Source: Xylocopa sonorina (taxonomy: Eukaryota; Arthropoda; Insecta; Hymenoptera; Apidae). From it: a stretch of 64,000 nucleotides of DNA. This document shows, piece after piece, positions 37,401-51,949 of this stretch (position 1 is the first letter of the stretch; every line of letters begins with the position of its first letter). The stretch is from NCBI RefSeq assembly GCF_050948175.1, contig NW_027490238.1:727421-791420 (forward strand), written 5' to 3'. The notes beneath the pieces were generated by a model. That model made no database searches and had not been told where the DNA came from. It worked only from the letters and a program-made list of their open reading frames with translations. A program made the position numbers and the translations under genes.

Positions 37401-39772
37401 AAATATTATATCTTATCATGAAACATAGAAATGAGATGCGACATCTCGTTTTAAGAAGTATTAGAACTCTATTCTTAAGATACCTAGACATCTGCAAAGG
37501 CTATTTCCTAGCATGGAAGTGTCGCATTTACATTCTTTTGTAGTGAATACGAGGCATACATGACACTTCGCAATGAATATTAAATCTTATCATGAAACAT
37601 AGAAGTGGGATGTGATATCGCGTTCTAAGAAGCATTAGAACTCTAACGCTACGATACGTAGACACCTGCGAACGCTATTTCCTAGCATGGAAGTGTCGCA
37701 TTTACATTCCATTGAAGTGAATACGAGATATACATGACACTTCGCAATGAATATTATACCTTATTATGAAACATAGGAATGAGGTGCTATATCGCGTTTT
37801 GAGAAGCATTAGAACTCTTTTGCTACGATACGTAGACATCTGGAAACGCTATTTCCTAGCATGGAGGTGTCGCATTTACATTCTTTTGAAGTGAATACGA
37901 GATATACATGACACTTCGCAATGAATATTATACCTTATTATGAAACATAGGAATGAGGTGCTATATCGCGTTTTGAGAAGCATTAGAACTCTATTGCTGC
38001 GATACGTAGACATCTGCGAACGCTATTTCCTAGCATAGAAGTGTCGCATTTACATTCCATTGAAGTGAATGCGAGGTACACGTAACACTCCACAATGAAT
38101 ATTATACCTTATCACGAAACATAGAAATGAAATGCGACATCTCGTTTTAAGTAGCATTAGATCTCTATAGCTACGATACGTAGACATCTGCAAAGGCTAT
38201 TTGCTAGCATGGAAGTGTCGCATTTACATTCCATTGAAGTGAATACGAGGTATGCATGACACTTCGCAAGGGATATTATATCTTATCATGAATCATAGAA
38301 ATGAGAAGCGACATCTCGTTTTAAGAAGTACTAGAACTCTATTCTTACGATACGTAGACATCTGCAAAGGCTATTTCCTAGCATGGAAGTGTCGCATTTA
38401 CATTCTTTTGAAGTGAATACGAGGTACACGTAACACTCCACAATGAATATTATACCTTATCACGAATCATAGGAATGAAATGCGACATCTCGTTTTAAGT
38501 ACCATTAGAATTCTATTGCTACGATACGTAGACATCTGCAAAGGCTATTTCCTAGCGTGGAAGTGTCGCATTTACATTTTTCTGAAGTGAGTACTAGGTA
38601 TACGTGACTCTTGGCAATGAATATTATATCTTGTCATGAATCATGGAAGTGAGATGCGATATCGCGTTTTAAGAAGCATTAGAACTCTATTGCTACGATA
38701 CGTAGACTTCTGCAAACGCTATTTCCTAGCATGGAAATGCCGCATTTACATTCTTTTGAAGATAATACGTGGTATACATAATACTTCGCAAGGAATATTA
38801 TATTTTATCTCGAAACATAGAAGTGAGATGCGATGTCGCGATTTAAGTAGCAATAGAACTCCATTTCTACGATGCGTAGGCATCTGCAACTGTTATTTCC
38901 TAGCAAGGAAGTGTCGCATTTACATTCTTTTGAAGTGAATACGAGGTATACATGACACTTCGCAATGAATATTATATCTTATCATGACACATAGAATTGG
39001 GATGCGATACCGCGTTCTAAGAAGCATTAGAACTCTATTGCTACGATACGTAGACATCTGGAAACGCTATTTCCTAGCATGGAAGTGTCGCATTTACATT
39101 CTTTTGTAGTGAATACCAGGTGTACATGACACTTCGCAATGAATATTATGTCTTTTCACGAAACATAGAAATGAGATGCGATATCGCATTTTAAGAAACA
39201 TTAGAACCCTATGGCCTCGATGCGGAGACATCTGAAAACGCTATTTCCTAGCATGGAAGTGTCGCACTTACATTCTTTTGAAGTAAATACGAGATATACA
39301 TGACACTTCGCAATGAATATTATATCTCATCATGAAACATAGAAGTGAGATGCCATATCGCGTTCTAAGAAGCATTAGAATTCAATTGCTACGATACGTA
39401 GGCATCTGCAAACGCTATTTCCTAGCAAGGAATAGTCGCATTTACATTCTTTTGAAGTGAATACGAGGTATACATGACACTTCGCAATGAATATTATATC
39501 TTATCACGAAACATGGAAATGAGATGCGATATGGCGTTTTGAGAAGCATTAGAACACTATTGCTACGATATGTAGGCATCTGCAAACGCTATTTCCTAGC
39601 AAGGAATAGTCGCATTTACATTCTTTTGAAGTGAATACGAGATATACATGACACTTCGCAATGAATATTATACCTTATTATGAAACATAGAAATGAAATG
39701 CGACATCTCGTTTTAAGTAGCATCAGATCTCTATAGCTACGATACGTAGACATCTGCAAAGGCTATTTCCTA
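31421..39772 (-). repeat. 16-monomer higher-order repeat, three complete copies
   Basis: ggatggaaatgtcgcattta marks the copy starts at 31,421, 34,205, 36,989 and 39,773, spacings of exactly 2,784 bp (16 x 174). Each complete copy is almost identical to the others. The few differences I found are single bases, for example 33,314 g against 36,098 a, and 31,789 c against 34,573 t. Neighbouring monomers inside one copy differ from each other far more than equivalent monomers do between copies, which is the definition of a higher-order repeat. Confidence 0.96.
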
Positions 39773-40330
39773 GGATGGAAATGTCGCATTTACATTCCAT
39801 TGATGTGAATACGAGGTATACATGACACTTCGCAATTGATATTATATCTTATCATAAAACATAGAAATGAGATGCGACATCACGTTTTAAGAAGTATTAG
39901 AACTCTCTATTCTTTCGATACGTTGTCTTCTGGAAACGATATTTCCTAGCATGGTAGTGTCGCATTTACATTCTTTTGAAGTGAATACGAGGTATACATG
40001 ACACTTCGCAATGAATATTATATCTTATCATGAAACATAGAAGTGAGATGCGATATCGCGTTCTAAGAAGCATCAGAACTCTATTCCTACGATACGTAGA
40101 CATCTGCGGACGCTATTTCCTAGCACGGAAGTGTCACATTTACATTCCATTGAAGTGAATACGAAGTATGCATGACACTCCATAATAAATATTATATCTT
40201 ATCATGAAACATAGAAATGAGATGCGACATCTCGTTTTAAGAAGTATTAGAACTCTATTCTTACGATACCTAGACATCTGCAAAGGCTATTTCCTAGCAT
40301 GGAAGTGTCGCACTTACATTCTTTTGAAGT
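39773..40330 (-). repeat. Truncated fourth copy of the 16-mer
   Basis: The first three monomers of the 16-mer are present, with a private 2-bp insertion (aactctctattctttcg at about 39,901). The sequence then jumps at about 40,310 to the gtcgcacttacattcttttg monomer, which normally lies much later in the unit (36,478). This looks like an internal deletion or unequal exchange product. Confidence 0.82.
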
Positions 40331-40380
40331 AAATACGAGGTATACATGACACTTCGCAATGAATATTATATCTTATCATG

Positions 40381-41700
40381 AAACGTAGAAGAGAGATGCG
40401 ATATCGCGTTGTAAGAAGCATTAGAAATCTATTGCTACGAGACGAAGACATCTGAATACGCTATTTCCTAGCAAGGAAGTGTCGCATTTACATTCGTTTG
40501 GACTAAATACGAGGTTTACATGACACTTCGCAAAGAAAATTATATATCTTATCACGAAACATGGAAATGTAATGCGATATCGCGATTTAAGTAGCATTAG
40601 AATTCAATTGCTACGATACGTAGGCATCTGCAAACGCTATTTCCTAGCAAGGAATAGTCGCATTTACATTCTTTTGAAGTGAATACGAGGTATACATGAC
40701 ACTTCGCAATGAATATTATATCTTATCACGAAACATGGAAATGAGATGCGATATGGCGTTTTGAGAAGCATTAGAACACTATTGCTACGATATGTAGGCA
40801 TCTGCAAACGCTATTTCCTAGCAAGGAAGTGTCGGATTTACATTAGTTTGGAGAGAAGACGAGGTATACATGACACTTCCCAATCAATATTATATCTTAT
40901 CATGAAACATAGAAGAGAGATGCGATATCACGTTTTAAGAAGCATTAGAACACTATTGCCTCGAAGCGCAGACACCTGCAGACGCCATTTCCTAGGATGG
41001 AAGTGTCGCATTTACATTCTTTTGTAGTGAATACCAGGTGTACATGACACTTCGCAATGAATATTATGTCTTTTCACGAAACATAGAAATGAGATGCGAT
41101 ATCGCATTTTAAGAAACATTAGAACCCTATGGCCTCGATGCGGAGACATCTGAAAACGCTATTTCCTAGCATGGAAGTGTCGCACTTACATTCTTTTGAA
41201 GTAAATACGAGGTATGCATGACACTTCGCAATGAATATTATATCTTATCATGAAACGTAGAAGAGAGATGCGATATCGCGTTGTAAGAAGCATTAGAACT
41301 CTATTGCTACGAGACGAAGACATCTGAATACGCTATTTCCTAGCAAGGAAGTGTCGCATTTACATTCGTTTGGACTAAATACGAGGTTTACATGACACTT
41401 CGCAAAGAAAATTATATATCTTATCACGAAACATGGAAATGTAATGCGATATCGCGATTTAAGTAGCATTAGAATTCAATTGCTACGATACGTAGGCATC
41501 TGCAAACGCTATTTCCTAGCAAGGAATAGTCGCATTTACATTCTTTTGAAGTGAATACGAGGTATACATGACACTTCGCAATGAATATTATATCTTATCA
41601 CGAAACATGGAAATGAGATGCGATATGGCGTTTTGAGAAGCATTAGAACACTATTGCTACGATATGTAGGCATCTGCAAACGCTATTTCCTAGCAAGGAA
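40381..41700 (-). repeat. 5-monomer tandem duplication (872 bp)
   Basis: aaacgtagaagagagatgcg at 40,381 recurs at 41,253. The spacing of 872 is five monomers plus 2 bp. The extra 2 bp is the private form aaaattatatatcttatcac at about 40,536 and again at about 41,408. Monomers borrowed from the 16-mer (attagaattcaattgc, aaggaatagtcgc) occur inside. Confidence 0.85.
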
Positions 41701-42600
41701 TAGTCGCATTTACATTATTTTCAAGTGAATACGAGGTATTCATGACACTTCGCAAAGAATATTATATCTTATCACCAAACATAGAAGTGGAATGAGATAA
41801 CGCGTTTTAAGAAGCATTAGAACTCTATTGCCTCGACGCGTAGACATCTGCAGATGCTATTTCCTAGCATGGAAGTGTCGCATTTACATTCTTTTGAAGT
41901 GAATACGAGGTGTACATGACACTTCGCAATGAATATTATATCTGATCACGAAACATAGAAATGAGATGCGACATCTCGTTTTAAGAAGCATTAAGTATCT
42001 TTTGCTACGATACGTAGACATCTGCAAACGCTATTTCCTAGGATGGAAACGTCGCATTTACATTCTTTTGAAGTGAATACGAGGTATACATGACACATCG
42101 CAATGAATATTATATCTTATCACGAAACATATAAATGAGATGCGATAACGCGATCTAAGAAGCATTAGAACTCCATTGCTACGATGCGTAGACATCTGCA
42201 AACGCTATTTCCTAGCATGGAAGTGTCGCATTTACATTCTTTTGAAGTGAATACGAGATACACATGACACTTCGCAATGAATATTATATCTTATCATGAA
42301 ACATAGAAGTGAGATGCGATATCGCGTTCGAAGAAGAATTAGAACTCTATTGCTACGATACGTAGACATCTGCAAAGGCTATTACCTAGCATGGAAGGGT
42401 CGTATTTACATTCTTTTGAAGTGAATACGAGGTATATATAACACTCCATAATAAATATTATATCTTATCATGAAACATAGCAGAGAGATGCGATATTGCG
42501 TTTTAGGGAGCATTAGAACTCTATTGCTACGATACGTAGACATCTGCAAACGCTATTTCCTAGCATGGAAGTGTCGCATTTACATTCTTTTGAAGTGAAT

Positions 42601-43650
42601 ACGAGATATACATGACACTTCGCAATGAATATTATACCTTATTATGAAACATAGAAATGAAATGCGACATCTCGTTTTAAGTAGCATCAGATCTCTATAG
42701 CTACGATACGTAGACATCTGCAAAGGCTATTTCCTAGGATGGAAATGTCGCATTTACATTCCATTGAAGTGAATACGAGGTATACATGACACTTCGCAAT
42801 TGATATTATATCTTATCATAAAACATAGAAATGAGATGCGACATCACGTTTTAAGAAGTATTAGAACTCTATTCTTTCGATACGTTGTTTTCTGGAAACG
42901 ATATTTCCTAGCATGGTAGTGTCGCATTTACATTCTTTTGAAGTGAATACGAGGTATACATGACACTTCGCAATGAATATTATATCTTATCATGAAACAT
43001 AGAAGTGAGATGCGATATCGCGTTCTAAGAAGCATCAGAACTCTATTCCTACGATACGTAGACATCTGCGGACGCTATTTCCTAGCATGGAAGTGTCACA
43101 TTTACATTCCATTGAAGTGAATACGAGGTATGCATGACACTCCATAATAAATATTATATCTTATCATGAAACATAGAAATGAGATGCGACATCTCGTTTT
43201 ACGAAGTATTAGAACTCTATTCTTACGATACGTAGACATCTGCAAAGGCTATTTCCTAGCATGGAAGGGTCGTATTTACATTCTTTTGAAGTGAATACGA
43301 GGTATATATAACACTCCATAATAAATATTATATCTTATCATGAAACATAGCAGAGAGATGCGATATTGCGTTTTAGGGAGCATTAGAACTCTATTGCTAC
43401 GATACGTAGACATCTGCAAACGCTATTTCCTAGCATGGAAGTGTCGCATTTACATTCTTTTGAAGTGAATACGAGATATACATGACACTTCGCAATGAAT
43501 ATTATACCTTATTATGAAACATAGAAATGAAATGCGACATCTCGTTTTAAGTAGCATCAGATCTCTATAGCTACGATACGTAGACATCTGCAAAGGCTAT
43601 TTCCTAGGATGGAAATGTCGCATTTACATTCTTTTGTAGTGAATACGAGG
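42601..43650 (-). repeat. 5-monomer tandem duplication (870 bp)
   Basis: acgagatatacatgacactt at 42,601 recurs at 43,471, and ggatggaaatgtcgcattta at 42,737 recurs at 43,607. Both spacings are 870 bp (5 x 174). The first copy continues as the start of the 16-mer, with taagaagtattagaactcta and ttttctggaaacgat. The second copy switches after the 43,607 landmark to a different monomer (ttttgtagtgaatacgaggc). Confidence 0.85.
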
Positions 43651-46600
43651 CATACATGACACTTCCCAATCAATATTATATCTTAACATGAAACATAGAA
43701 GTGAGATGCGATATCGCGTTCGAAGAAGCATTAGAACTCTATTGCTACGATACGGAGACATCTGCAAAGGCTATTTCCTAGCATGGAAGGGTCGTATTTA
43801 CATTCTTTTGAAGTGAAAACGAGGTATATATAACACTCCATAATAAATATTATATCTAATCATGAAACATAGCAGTGAAATGCGATATTGCGTTTTAGGA
43901 AGCATTAAAACTCTATTGCTACAATACGTAGACATCTGCAAAGGCTATTTCCTAGCATGGAAGGGTCGTATTTACATTCTTTTGAAGAGAATACGAGGTA
44001 TATATAACTCTCCATAATAAATATTATATCTTATCATGAAACATAGCAGTGAGATTCGATATTGCGTTTTAAGGAGCATTAGAACTCTATTGCTACGATA
44101 CGTAGACACCTGCGAACGCTATTTCCTAGCATAGAAGTGTCGCATTTACATTCTTTTGAAGTGAGTACGAGATATACATAACACTTCGCAATGGATATTA
44201 TATCTTATCATGAAACATCTAAATGAGATTCGATATCGCGTTTTAAGAAGCATTAGAACTCTATTGCTACTATACGTAGACATCTGCAAACGCTATTTCC
44301 TAGCATGCAAGTGTGGCATTTACAATCTTTTGAAGTGGATACGAGATATACATGACACTTCGCAATGAATATTATATCTTATCATGAAACATAGAAGTGG
44401 GATGCGATATCGCGTTCTAAGAAGTATTAGAACTCTATCGCTACGATACGTAGACACCTGCGAACGCTATTTTCTAGCATGGAAGTGTCGCAATTACATT
44501 CCATTGAAGTGAATACGAGGTATGCATGACACTTCGCAATGGATATTATACCTTATCATGAAACATAGAAATGAGATGCGACATCTCGTTTTAAGAAGTA
44601 TTAGAACTCTATTCTTACGATACGTAGACATCTGCAAAGGCTGTTTCCTAGCATGGAAGTGTCGCATTTACATTCTTTTGAAGTGAATACGAGGTACACG
44701 TAACACTCCACAATGAATATTATACCTTATCACGAAACATAGAAATGAAATGCGACATCTCGTTTTAAGTACCATTAGAACTCTATTGCTACGATACGTA
44801 GACATCTGCAAAGGCTATTTCCTAGCATGGAAGTGTCGCATTTACATTCTTCTAAAGTGAGTACGAGGTATACATGACTCTTGGCAATGAATATTATATC
44901 TTGTCGTGAAACATGGAAGTGAGATGCGATATCGCGTTTTAAGAAGCATTAGAACTCTATTGCTACGATACGTAGACATCTGCAAACGCTATTTCCTAGC
45001 AGGGAAATGCCGCATTTACATTCTTTTGAAGATAATACGTGGTATACATAATACTTCGCAAGGAATATTATATTTTATCCCGAAACATAGAAGCGAGATG
45101 CGATATCGCGATTTAAGTAGCAATAGAACTCCATTGCTACGATGCGTAGACATCTGCAACTGCTGTTTCCTAGCAAGGAAGTGTCGCATTTACATTCTTT
45201 TGAAGTGAATACGAGGTATACATGACACTTCGCAATGAATATTATATCTTATCATGAAACATAGAAGTGGGATACGATATCGCGTTCTAAGAAGCATTAG
45301 AACACTAACGCTACGATACGTAGACACCTGCGAATGCTATTTCCTAGCATGGAAGTGTCGCATTTACATTCCATTGAAGTGAATACGAGATATACATGAC
45401 ACTTCGCAATGAATATTATACCTTATTATGAAACATAGGAATGAGGTGCTATATCGCGTTTTGAGAAGCATTAGAACTCTATTGCTACGATACGTAGACA
45501 TCTGCGAACGCTATTTCCTAGCATAGAAGTGTCGCATTTACATTCTTTTGAAGTGAATACGAGGTATACATGACACTTCGCAGTGAATATTATATCTTAT
45601 CATGAAGCATAGAAATGAGATGCGATATCGCGTTTTGAGAAGCATTAGAACACTATTGCTACGAAACGTAGACATCTGCAAGCGCTATTACCTAGCAAGG
45701 AAGATTCGCATTTACATTCTTTTGAAGTGAATACGAGGTATACATGACACTTCGGAATGAGTATTGTATCTTATCACGAAACATACAAATGAGATGCGAT
45801 ATCGCGATTTATGTAGCATTAGAACTTTATTGCTACGATACGTAGACATCTGAATAAGCTATTTCCTACGAAGGAAGTGTTGTATTTACATTCTTTTGAT
45901 GTGAATTCAAGGTATACATGACACTTCGCAAAGAACATTATATCTTATCACGAAACATAGAAATGAGATGCTATATCGCGATCTAAGAAGCATTAGAACT
46001 CTATTACTACGATACGTGGACATCTGCAAACGCTATTTCCTAGCAAGCAAAAGTCGCATTTACTTTCTTTTGAAGTGAATACGAGGTATACATGACACTT
46101 CGCAATGAAAATTATATCTTATCATGAAACATATGTATGAGATGCGAAAGCGCGTTTTAGGGAGCATTAGATCTCTATTGCCACGATACGTAGACATCTG
46201 CAAACTCTATTTCCTAGCATGTAAGTGTCGCATTTACATTCTTTTGAAGTGAATGCAAGGTATGCATGACATTTCGCAATGAATATTATATCTTATCATT
46301 AAACATAAATGTGAGATGCGATATCGCGTTTTAAGGAGCATTAGAACTATATTGCTACGATACGTAGACATCTGCAAACAATATTTCCTAGCATGGAAGT
46401 GTCGCATTTACATTCTTTTCAAGTGAACACGAGGTATACATAACACTCTACAATAAATATTATATCTTATTACGAAACATAGAAGTGAGATGCGATATCG
46501 CGATTTAAGAAGCGCTATAACTCTATTGCTACGATGCGTAGACATCTGGAAATGTTATTTCCTAGCAAGGATGTGTCGCATTTACATTCTTTTGATGTGA

Positions 46601-49570
46601 ATACGAGGTATACATGACACTTAGCAATGAATATTATATCTTATAATGAAACATAGAAATGAGATGCGATATCGCGGTCTAAGAAGCATTAGAACTCTAT
46701 TGCCTCGACGCGTAGACATCTGCGGACGCTATTTCCTAGCGTGGAAGTGTCGCATTTACATTCTTTTGAAGTGAATACGAGGTATACATGACACTTGGCA
46801 GTGAATATTATATCTTATCATGAAGCATAGAAATGAGATGCGATATCGCGTTTTGAGAAGCATTAGAACACTATTGCTACGAAACGTAGACATCTGCAAG
46901 CGCTATTTCCTAGCAAGGAAGATTCGCATTTACATTCTTTCGAAGTGAATACGAGGTATGCATGACACTTCGGAATGAGTATTGTATCTTATCACGAAAC
47001 ATTCAAATGAGATGCGATATCGCGATTTATGTAGCATTAGAACCCTATTGCTACGATACGTAGGCACCTACAAACGCTATGCCCTAGCAAGGAATAGTCG
47101 CATTTACATTCTTTTGATGTGAATACGAGGTATACATGACACTTCGCAATGAATATTATATCTTATAATGAAACATAGAAATGAGATGCGATATCGCGTT
47201 TTAAGAAGCATTAAAACTGTATTGCCTCGACGCGTAGACATCTGCAGACGCTATTTCCTAGCACGGAAGTGTCGCATTTACATTCTTTTAAGTGAATACG
47301 GGGTGTACATGACACTTCGCAATGAAAATTATATCTTATCATGAGGCATAGAAGTGCGGTGCGATATCGCGTTTTAGGAAGCATTAGAACTCTATTGCTA
47401 CGATACGTAGACATCTGCGAACGCTATTTGCTAGCATGGAAGTGTCACATTTACATTCCATTGAAGTGAATACAAGGTATGCTTGACACTCCATAATAAA
47501 TATTATATCTTATCATGAAACATAGAAATGAGGTGCGACATCTCGTTTTAAGAAGTATTAGAACTCTATTGCTACGATACGTACACATCTGCAAACGCTA
47601 TTTCCTAGCATGGAAGTGCCGCATTTACATTCTTGTGATGTGAATACGAGATTCACATGACACTTCGCAATGAATATTATATCTTACCATGAAACATAGA
47701 AATTAGATGCGATATCGCGTTCGAAGAAGCATTAGATCTCTATTGCTACGATACGCAGACATCTGCGAACGCTATTTCCTAGCATGGAAGTGTCACATTT
47801 ACATTCCATTGAAGTGAATAAGAGGTATGCATGACACTTCGCAAAGGATATTATATCTTATCATGAAACATAGAAATGAGATGCGACATCTCGTTTTAAG
47901 AAGTACTAGAACTCTATTCTTACGATACGCAGACATCTGCGAAGGCTATTTCCTAGCATGGAAGTGTCGCATTTACATTCCATTGAAGTGAATGTGAGGT
48001 ACACGTAACACTCCACAATGAATATTATACCTTATCACGAAAAATAGAAATGAAATGCGACATCTCGTTTTAAGTAGCATTAGAACTCTATTGCTACGAT
48101 ACATAGACATCTGCAAAGGCTATTTCCTAGCATGGAAGTGTCGCATTTACATTCTTTTGAAGTGAATACGAGATACACATGACACTTCGCAATGAATATT
48201 ATATCTTATCATGAAACATAGAAGTGAGATGCGATATCGCGTTCGAAGAAGAATTAGAACACTATTGCTACGATACGTAGACATCTGCAAAGGCTATTAC
48301 CTAGCATGGAAGGGTCGTATTTACATTCTTTTGAAGTGAATACGAGGTATATATAACACTCCATAATAAATATTATATCTTATCATGAAACATAGCAGAG
48401 AGATGCGATATTGCGTTTTAGGGAGCATTAGAACTCTATTGCTACGATACGTAGACATCTGCAAACGCTATTTCCTAGCATGGAAGTGTCGCATTTACAT
48501 TCTTTTGAAGTGAATACGAGATATACATGACACATCGCAATGAATATTATATCTTATCATGAAACATGGGAATGAGGCGCTATATCGCATTTTGAGAAGC
48601 ATTAGAACTCTATTGCTAATATACGTAGACATCTGAAAACTCTATTTCCTAGCAAGGAAATGTCGCATTTACATTCCATTGAAGTGAATACGAGGTATAC
48701 ATGACACTTCGCAATGGATATTACATCTTATCATGAAACATAGAAATGAGATGCGACATCACGTTTTAAAAAGTATTAGAACTCTATTCTTTCGATATGT
48801 TGTCTTTTGGAAACGATATTTCCTAGCAAGGTAGTGTCGCATTTACATTCTTTTGAAGTGGATACGAGGTATACATGACACTTCGCAATGAATATTATAT
48901 CTTATCATGAAACGTAGAAGTGAGATGCGATATCGCGTTCTAAGAAGCATCAGAACACTATTGCTACGATACGTAGACATCTGCGAACGCTATTTCCTAG
49001 CATGGAAGTGTCACATTTACATTCCATTGAAGTGAATACGAGGTATGCATGACACTCCATAATAAATATTATATCTTATCACGAAACATAGAAATGAGAT
49101 GCGACATCTCGTTTTAAGAAGTATTAGAACTCTATTCTTACGATACGTAGACATCTGCAAAGGCTATTTCCTAGCATGGAAGTTTCGCATTTACATATAT
49201 TTGAAGTAAATACGAGGTATACATGACACTTCGCAGTGAATTTTATATCTTATCATGAAACATAGGAGTGAAATGCGATATCGCGTCTTGGGAAGCACTA
49301 GAGCTCTCTTGCTTCGATACGGAGACATCTGCAAACGCTATTTACTAGCAAGGAAGTGTCGCATTTACATTCCTTTGAATTGAATACGAGGTATACATGA
49401 TACTTCGCAATGAATATTATATCTTATCATGAAACATAGCAGTGAGATGCGATATCGCGTTTTAAGAAGCATTAGAACTCTATTGCGACGATACGTAGAC
49501 ATCTGCAACCGCTATTTCCTAGCATGGAAGTGTCGCATTTACATACTTTTGAAGTGAATACGAGGTATAC
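43651..49570 (-). repeat. Diverged relatives of the 16-mer plus a 7-monomer duplication
   Basis: Around 44,900-45,210 the monomer pair containing gaagataatacgtggtatac matches the pair at 33,068-33,370 but with many substitutions, so it is an older relative of the 16-mer. acgaaacgtagacatctgca at 45,661 recurs at 46,879, 1,218 bp later (7 x 174). From 48,150 to 48,540 the 42,250-42,610 variants return (gttcgaagaagaattag, gcagagagatgcgatattgc). Ordinary satellite otherwise. Confidence 0.75.
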
Positions 49571-50800
49571 CTACGTCTCCACAATGAATATTATATCTTA
49601 TCATGAAGCATAGAAATGAGATGTGATATCGCGACTTAAAATGCATTAGAACTTTGTTGCTACGATACGTAGACATCTGCAAACGCTATTTCCTAACAAG
49701 GTAGTGTCGCATTTACATTCTTTTGATGTGAATATGAGGTATACATGACTCTTCGCAATGAATATTATATCTTATCTTGAAACATAGAAATGAGATGCGA
49801 TATCGCGTTTTGAGAAGCACTAGAACCCTGTTGCTACGATACGTAGACATCTGGAAATGCTATTCCCTAGCAAGGAAGTGTCGCATTTACATTCTTTTGA
49901 AGTTAATACGAGGTATACATGACACTTCGCAATGAATATTATATCTTATCTCGAATCATAGAAGTGAGATGCGATATCGCGATTTAAGAAGCACTAGAAC
50001 TCTATTGCTACGATGCGTAGACATCTGCAAATGTTATTTCCTATCAAGGAAGTGTCGCATTTACATTCTTTTGAAGTGAATGCGAGGTATACATAACACT
50101 GCACAATGAATATTATATCTTATTGCGAAGCATAGAAATGAAATACGACATCTCGTTTTAAGAAGCATTAGTATTCTATTGCTGTGATACGTAGACATCT
50201 GCAAACAATATTTCCTAGCAAGGAAGTGTCGCACTTACATCCTTCTGAAGTGAAAACGAGATGTACATGACACTTCGCAATGAATATTATATCTTATCAT
50301 GAAACATAGGAATGAGTTGCGATATCGCGATTTAAAAAGCATTAGAACTCTATTGTTTCGATACGTAGACATCTGGAAACGCGATTTCCTAGCAAAGAAG
50401 TGTCGCATTTATATTCTTTTGAAGTGAATACGAGGTATACCCTCGTCTCCACAATGAATATTATATCTTATCATGAAACATAGAAATGAGATGCGATAAC
50501 GCGATTTAAAATGCATTAGAACTCTATTGCTACGATACGTAGACATCTGCAAACGCTATTTCCTAACAAGGTAGTGTCGCATTTACATTCTTTTGAGGGA
50601 ATACGAGGTATACATGACACCTCACAATGAATTTTATATCTTATCATGAAACATGGAAATGAAATGCCATATCGCGTTTTGAGAAGCACTAGAACACTGT
50701 TGCTACGATACGTAGACATCTATAAACGCTATTCCCTAGGAAGGAAGTGTCGCATTTACACCCTTTTGAAGTGAATATGACGTATACCTACGTCTCCACA
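49571..50800 (-). repeat. Variant monomer class at 5- and 2-monomer spacing
   Basis: The unusual variant ctacgtctccacaatgaata occurs at 49,571 and 50,788, and a sister form (cctcgtctcc) at 50,441. The spacings are 870 and 347 bp. These share downstream changes such as atttaaaatgcattagaact. They lie within 2.3 kb of block II. Confidence 0.7.
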
Positions 50801-51949
50801 ATGAATATTATATCTTATCATGAAGCATAGAAATGAGATGCGATATCGCGATTTAAAATGCATTAGAACTCTGTTGCTTCGATACGTAGACTTCTGGAGA
50901 CGTTATTTCCTTGCAAGGAAGTGTCGCATTTACATACATCTGAATTGAATACGAGGTATACATAACGCACCACAATGAATATTATATCTTATCATGAAAC
51001 ATAGAAATGGGATGCGATATCGCGTTTTAAGAAGCATTGGAACTCTATTGCTACGGTACGTAGACATCTGCAAACGCTATTTCCTAGCAAAGAAGTGTCG
51101 CATTTGCATTCTTTTGATGTGAATATGAGGTATACATGACTCTTCGCAATGAATATTATATCTTATTACGAAACATAGAAATGAAATACGCCTTCTCGTT
51201 TTAAGAAGCATTAGAACTCTATAGCTACGATACGTAGACACCTACAAACTCCATGCATTGGCAAGGAAGTATCGCATTTACATTCTTTTGAAGTGAATAC
51301 GAGGTATACATGACACTTTGCAATGAATATTATATCTTATCATGAAACATAGAAATGTGATGCGATATCGCCTTTTAAGAAGCATTAGAAATCTATTGCA
51401 TCGATACGTAGACATCTGCAAACGCTATTTCCTGGCAAGGTGGAGCCGCATTTACATTCTTTTGTAGTAAATACGAGGTATACATGACACTTCGCAATGA
51501 ATATTATATCTTATCATGAAACACAGAAATGAGATGCGATATCTCGGTATAAGAAGCATTAGAACTCTATTGTTTCGATACGTAGACATCTGGAAACGCG
51601 ATTTCCTAGCAAGGATGTGTCGCATTTATATTCATTAGAAGTGTAGACGAGGAGTACATAGCACTTCGCAACGAATCATATATCTTATCATGAGGAATAG
51701 AAATGAGAGGCGATATCGCTTTTTAAGAAGCACTAGATATCTATTGGTACGATACGTGGACATCTGCAATTGTTATATCCTAGCTAGGAAATGTCGCATT
51801 TACATTCTTTTGAGGTGGATACGAGGTATCACGTCCGGTGAAACTATTTTCCGTTGCTCCGGAAGCTTTACGACACGAGCCTATTTTTCGGTAATTCGGT
51901 CCGCGGGAACGCGTTAAGACCGGGTCCGACAATTTCGACTGACGCGACA

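Larger units (their letters stand above)
25988..51839 (-). repeat. 174-bp satellite array, reverse orientation (about 149 monomers)
   Basis: The longest array in the window. The first 2.9 kb (to about 28,860) is a divergent subfamily with ggaaacgc and gaagtgtggcatttac and many one-base deletions, so monomers there are often 170-174 bp. Beyond it the dominant type has gcaaacgctatttcctagca, gtgtcgcatttacattc and gaatacgaggtatacatgac. It contains the 16-mer higher-order repeat and several smaller ones. Open frames of 67-109 codons recur by repetition only. No other element is seen. Confidence 0.96.

Noticed and set aside
33068..38938. Three identical 100-codon frames at 2,784-bp intervals
   Set aside because: They are the same monomer pair seen in each copy of the 16-mer higher-order repeat. 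Their identity reflects recent duplication, not selection on a protein.
31421..39772. The three 2,784-bp copies as an assembly artefact
   Set aside because: Not fully excludable, but copies carry distinct single-base differences (such as 33,314, 34,573 and the aactctctattc insertion in the fourth partial copy), which favours real duplication.
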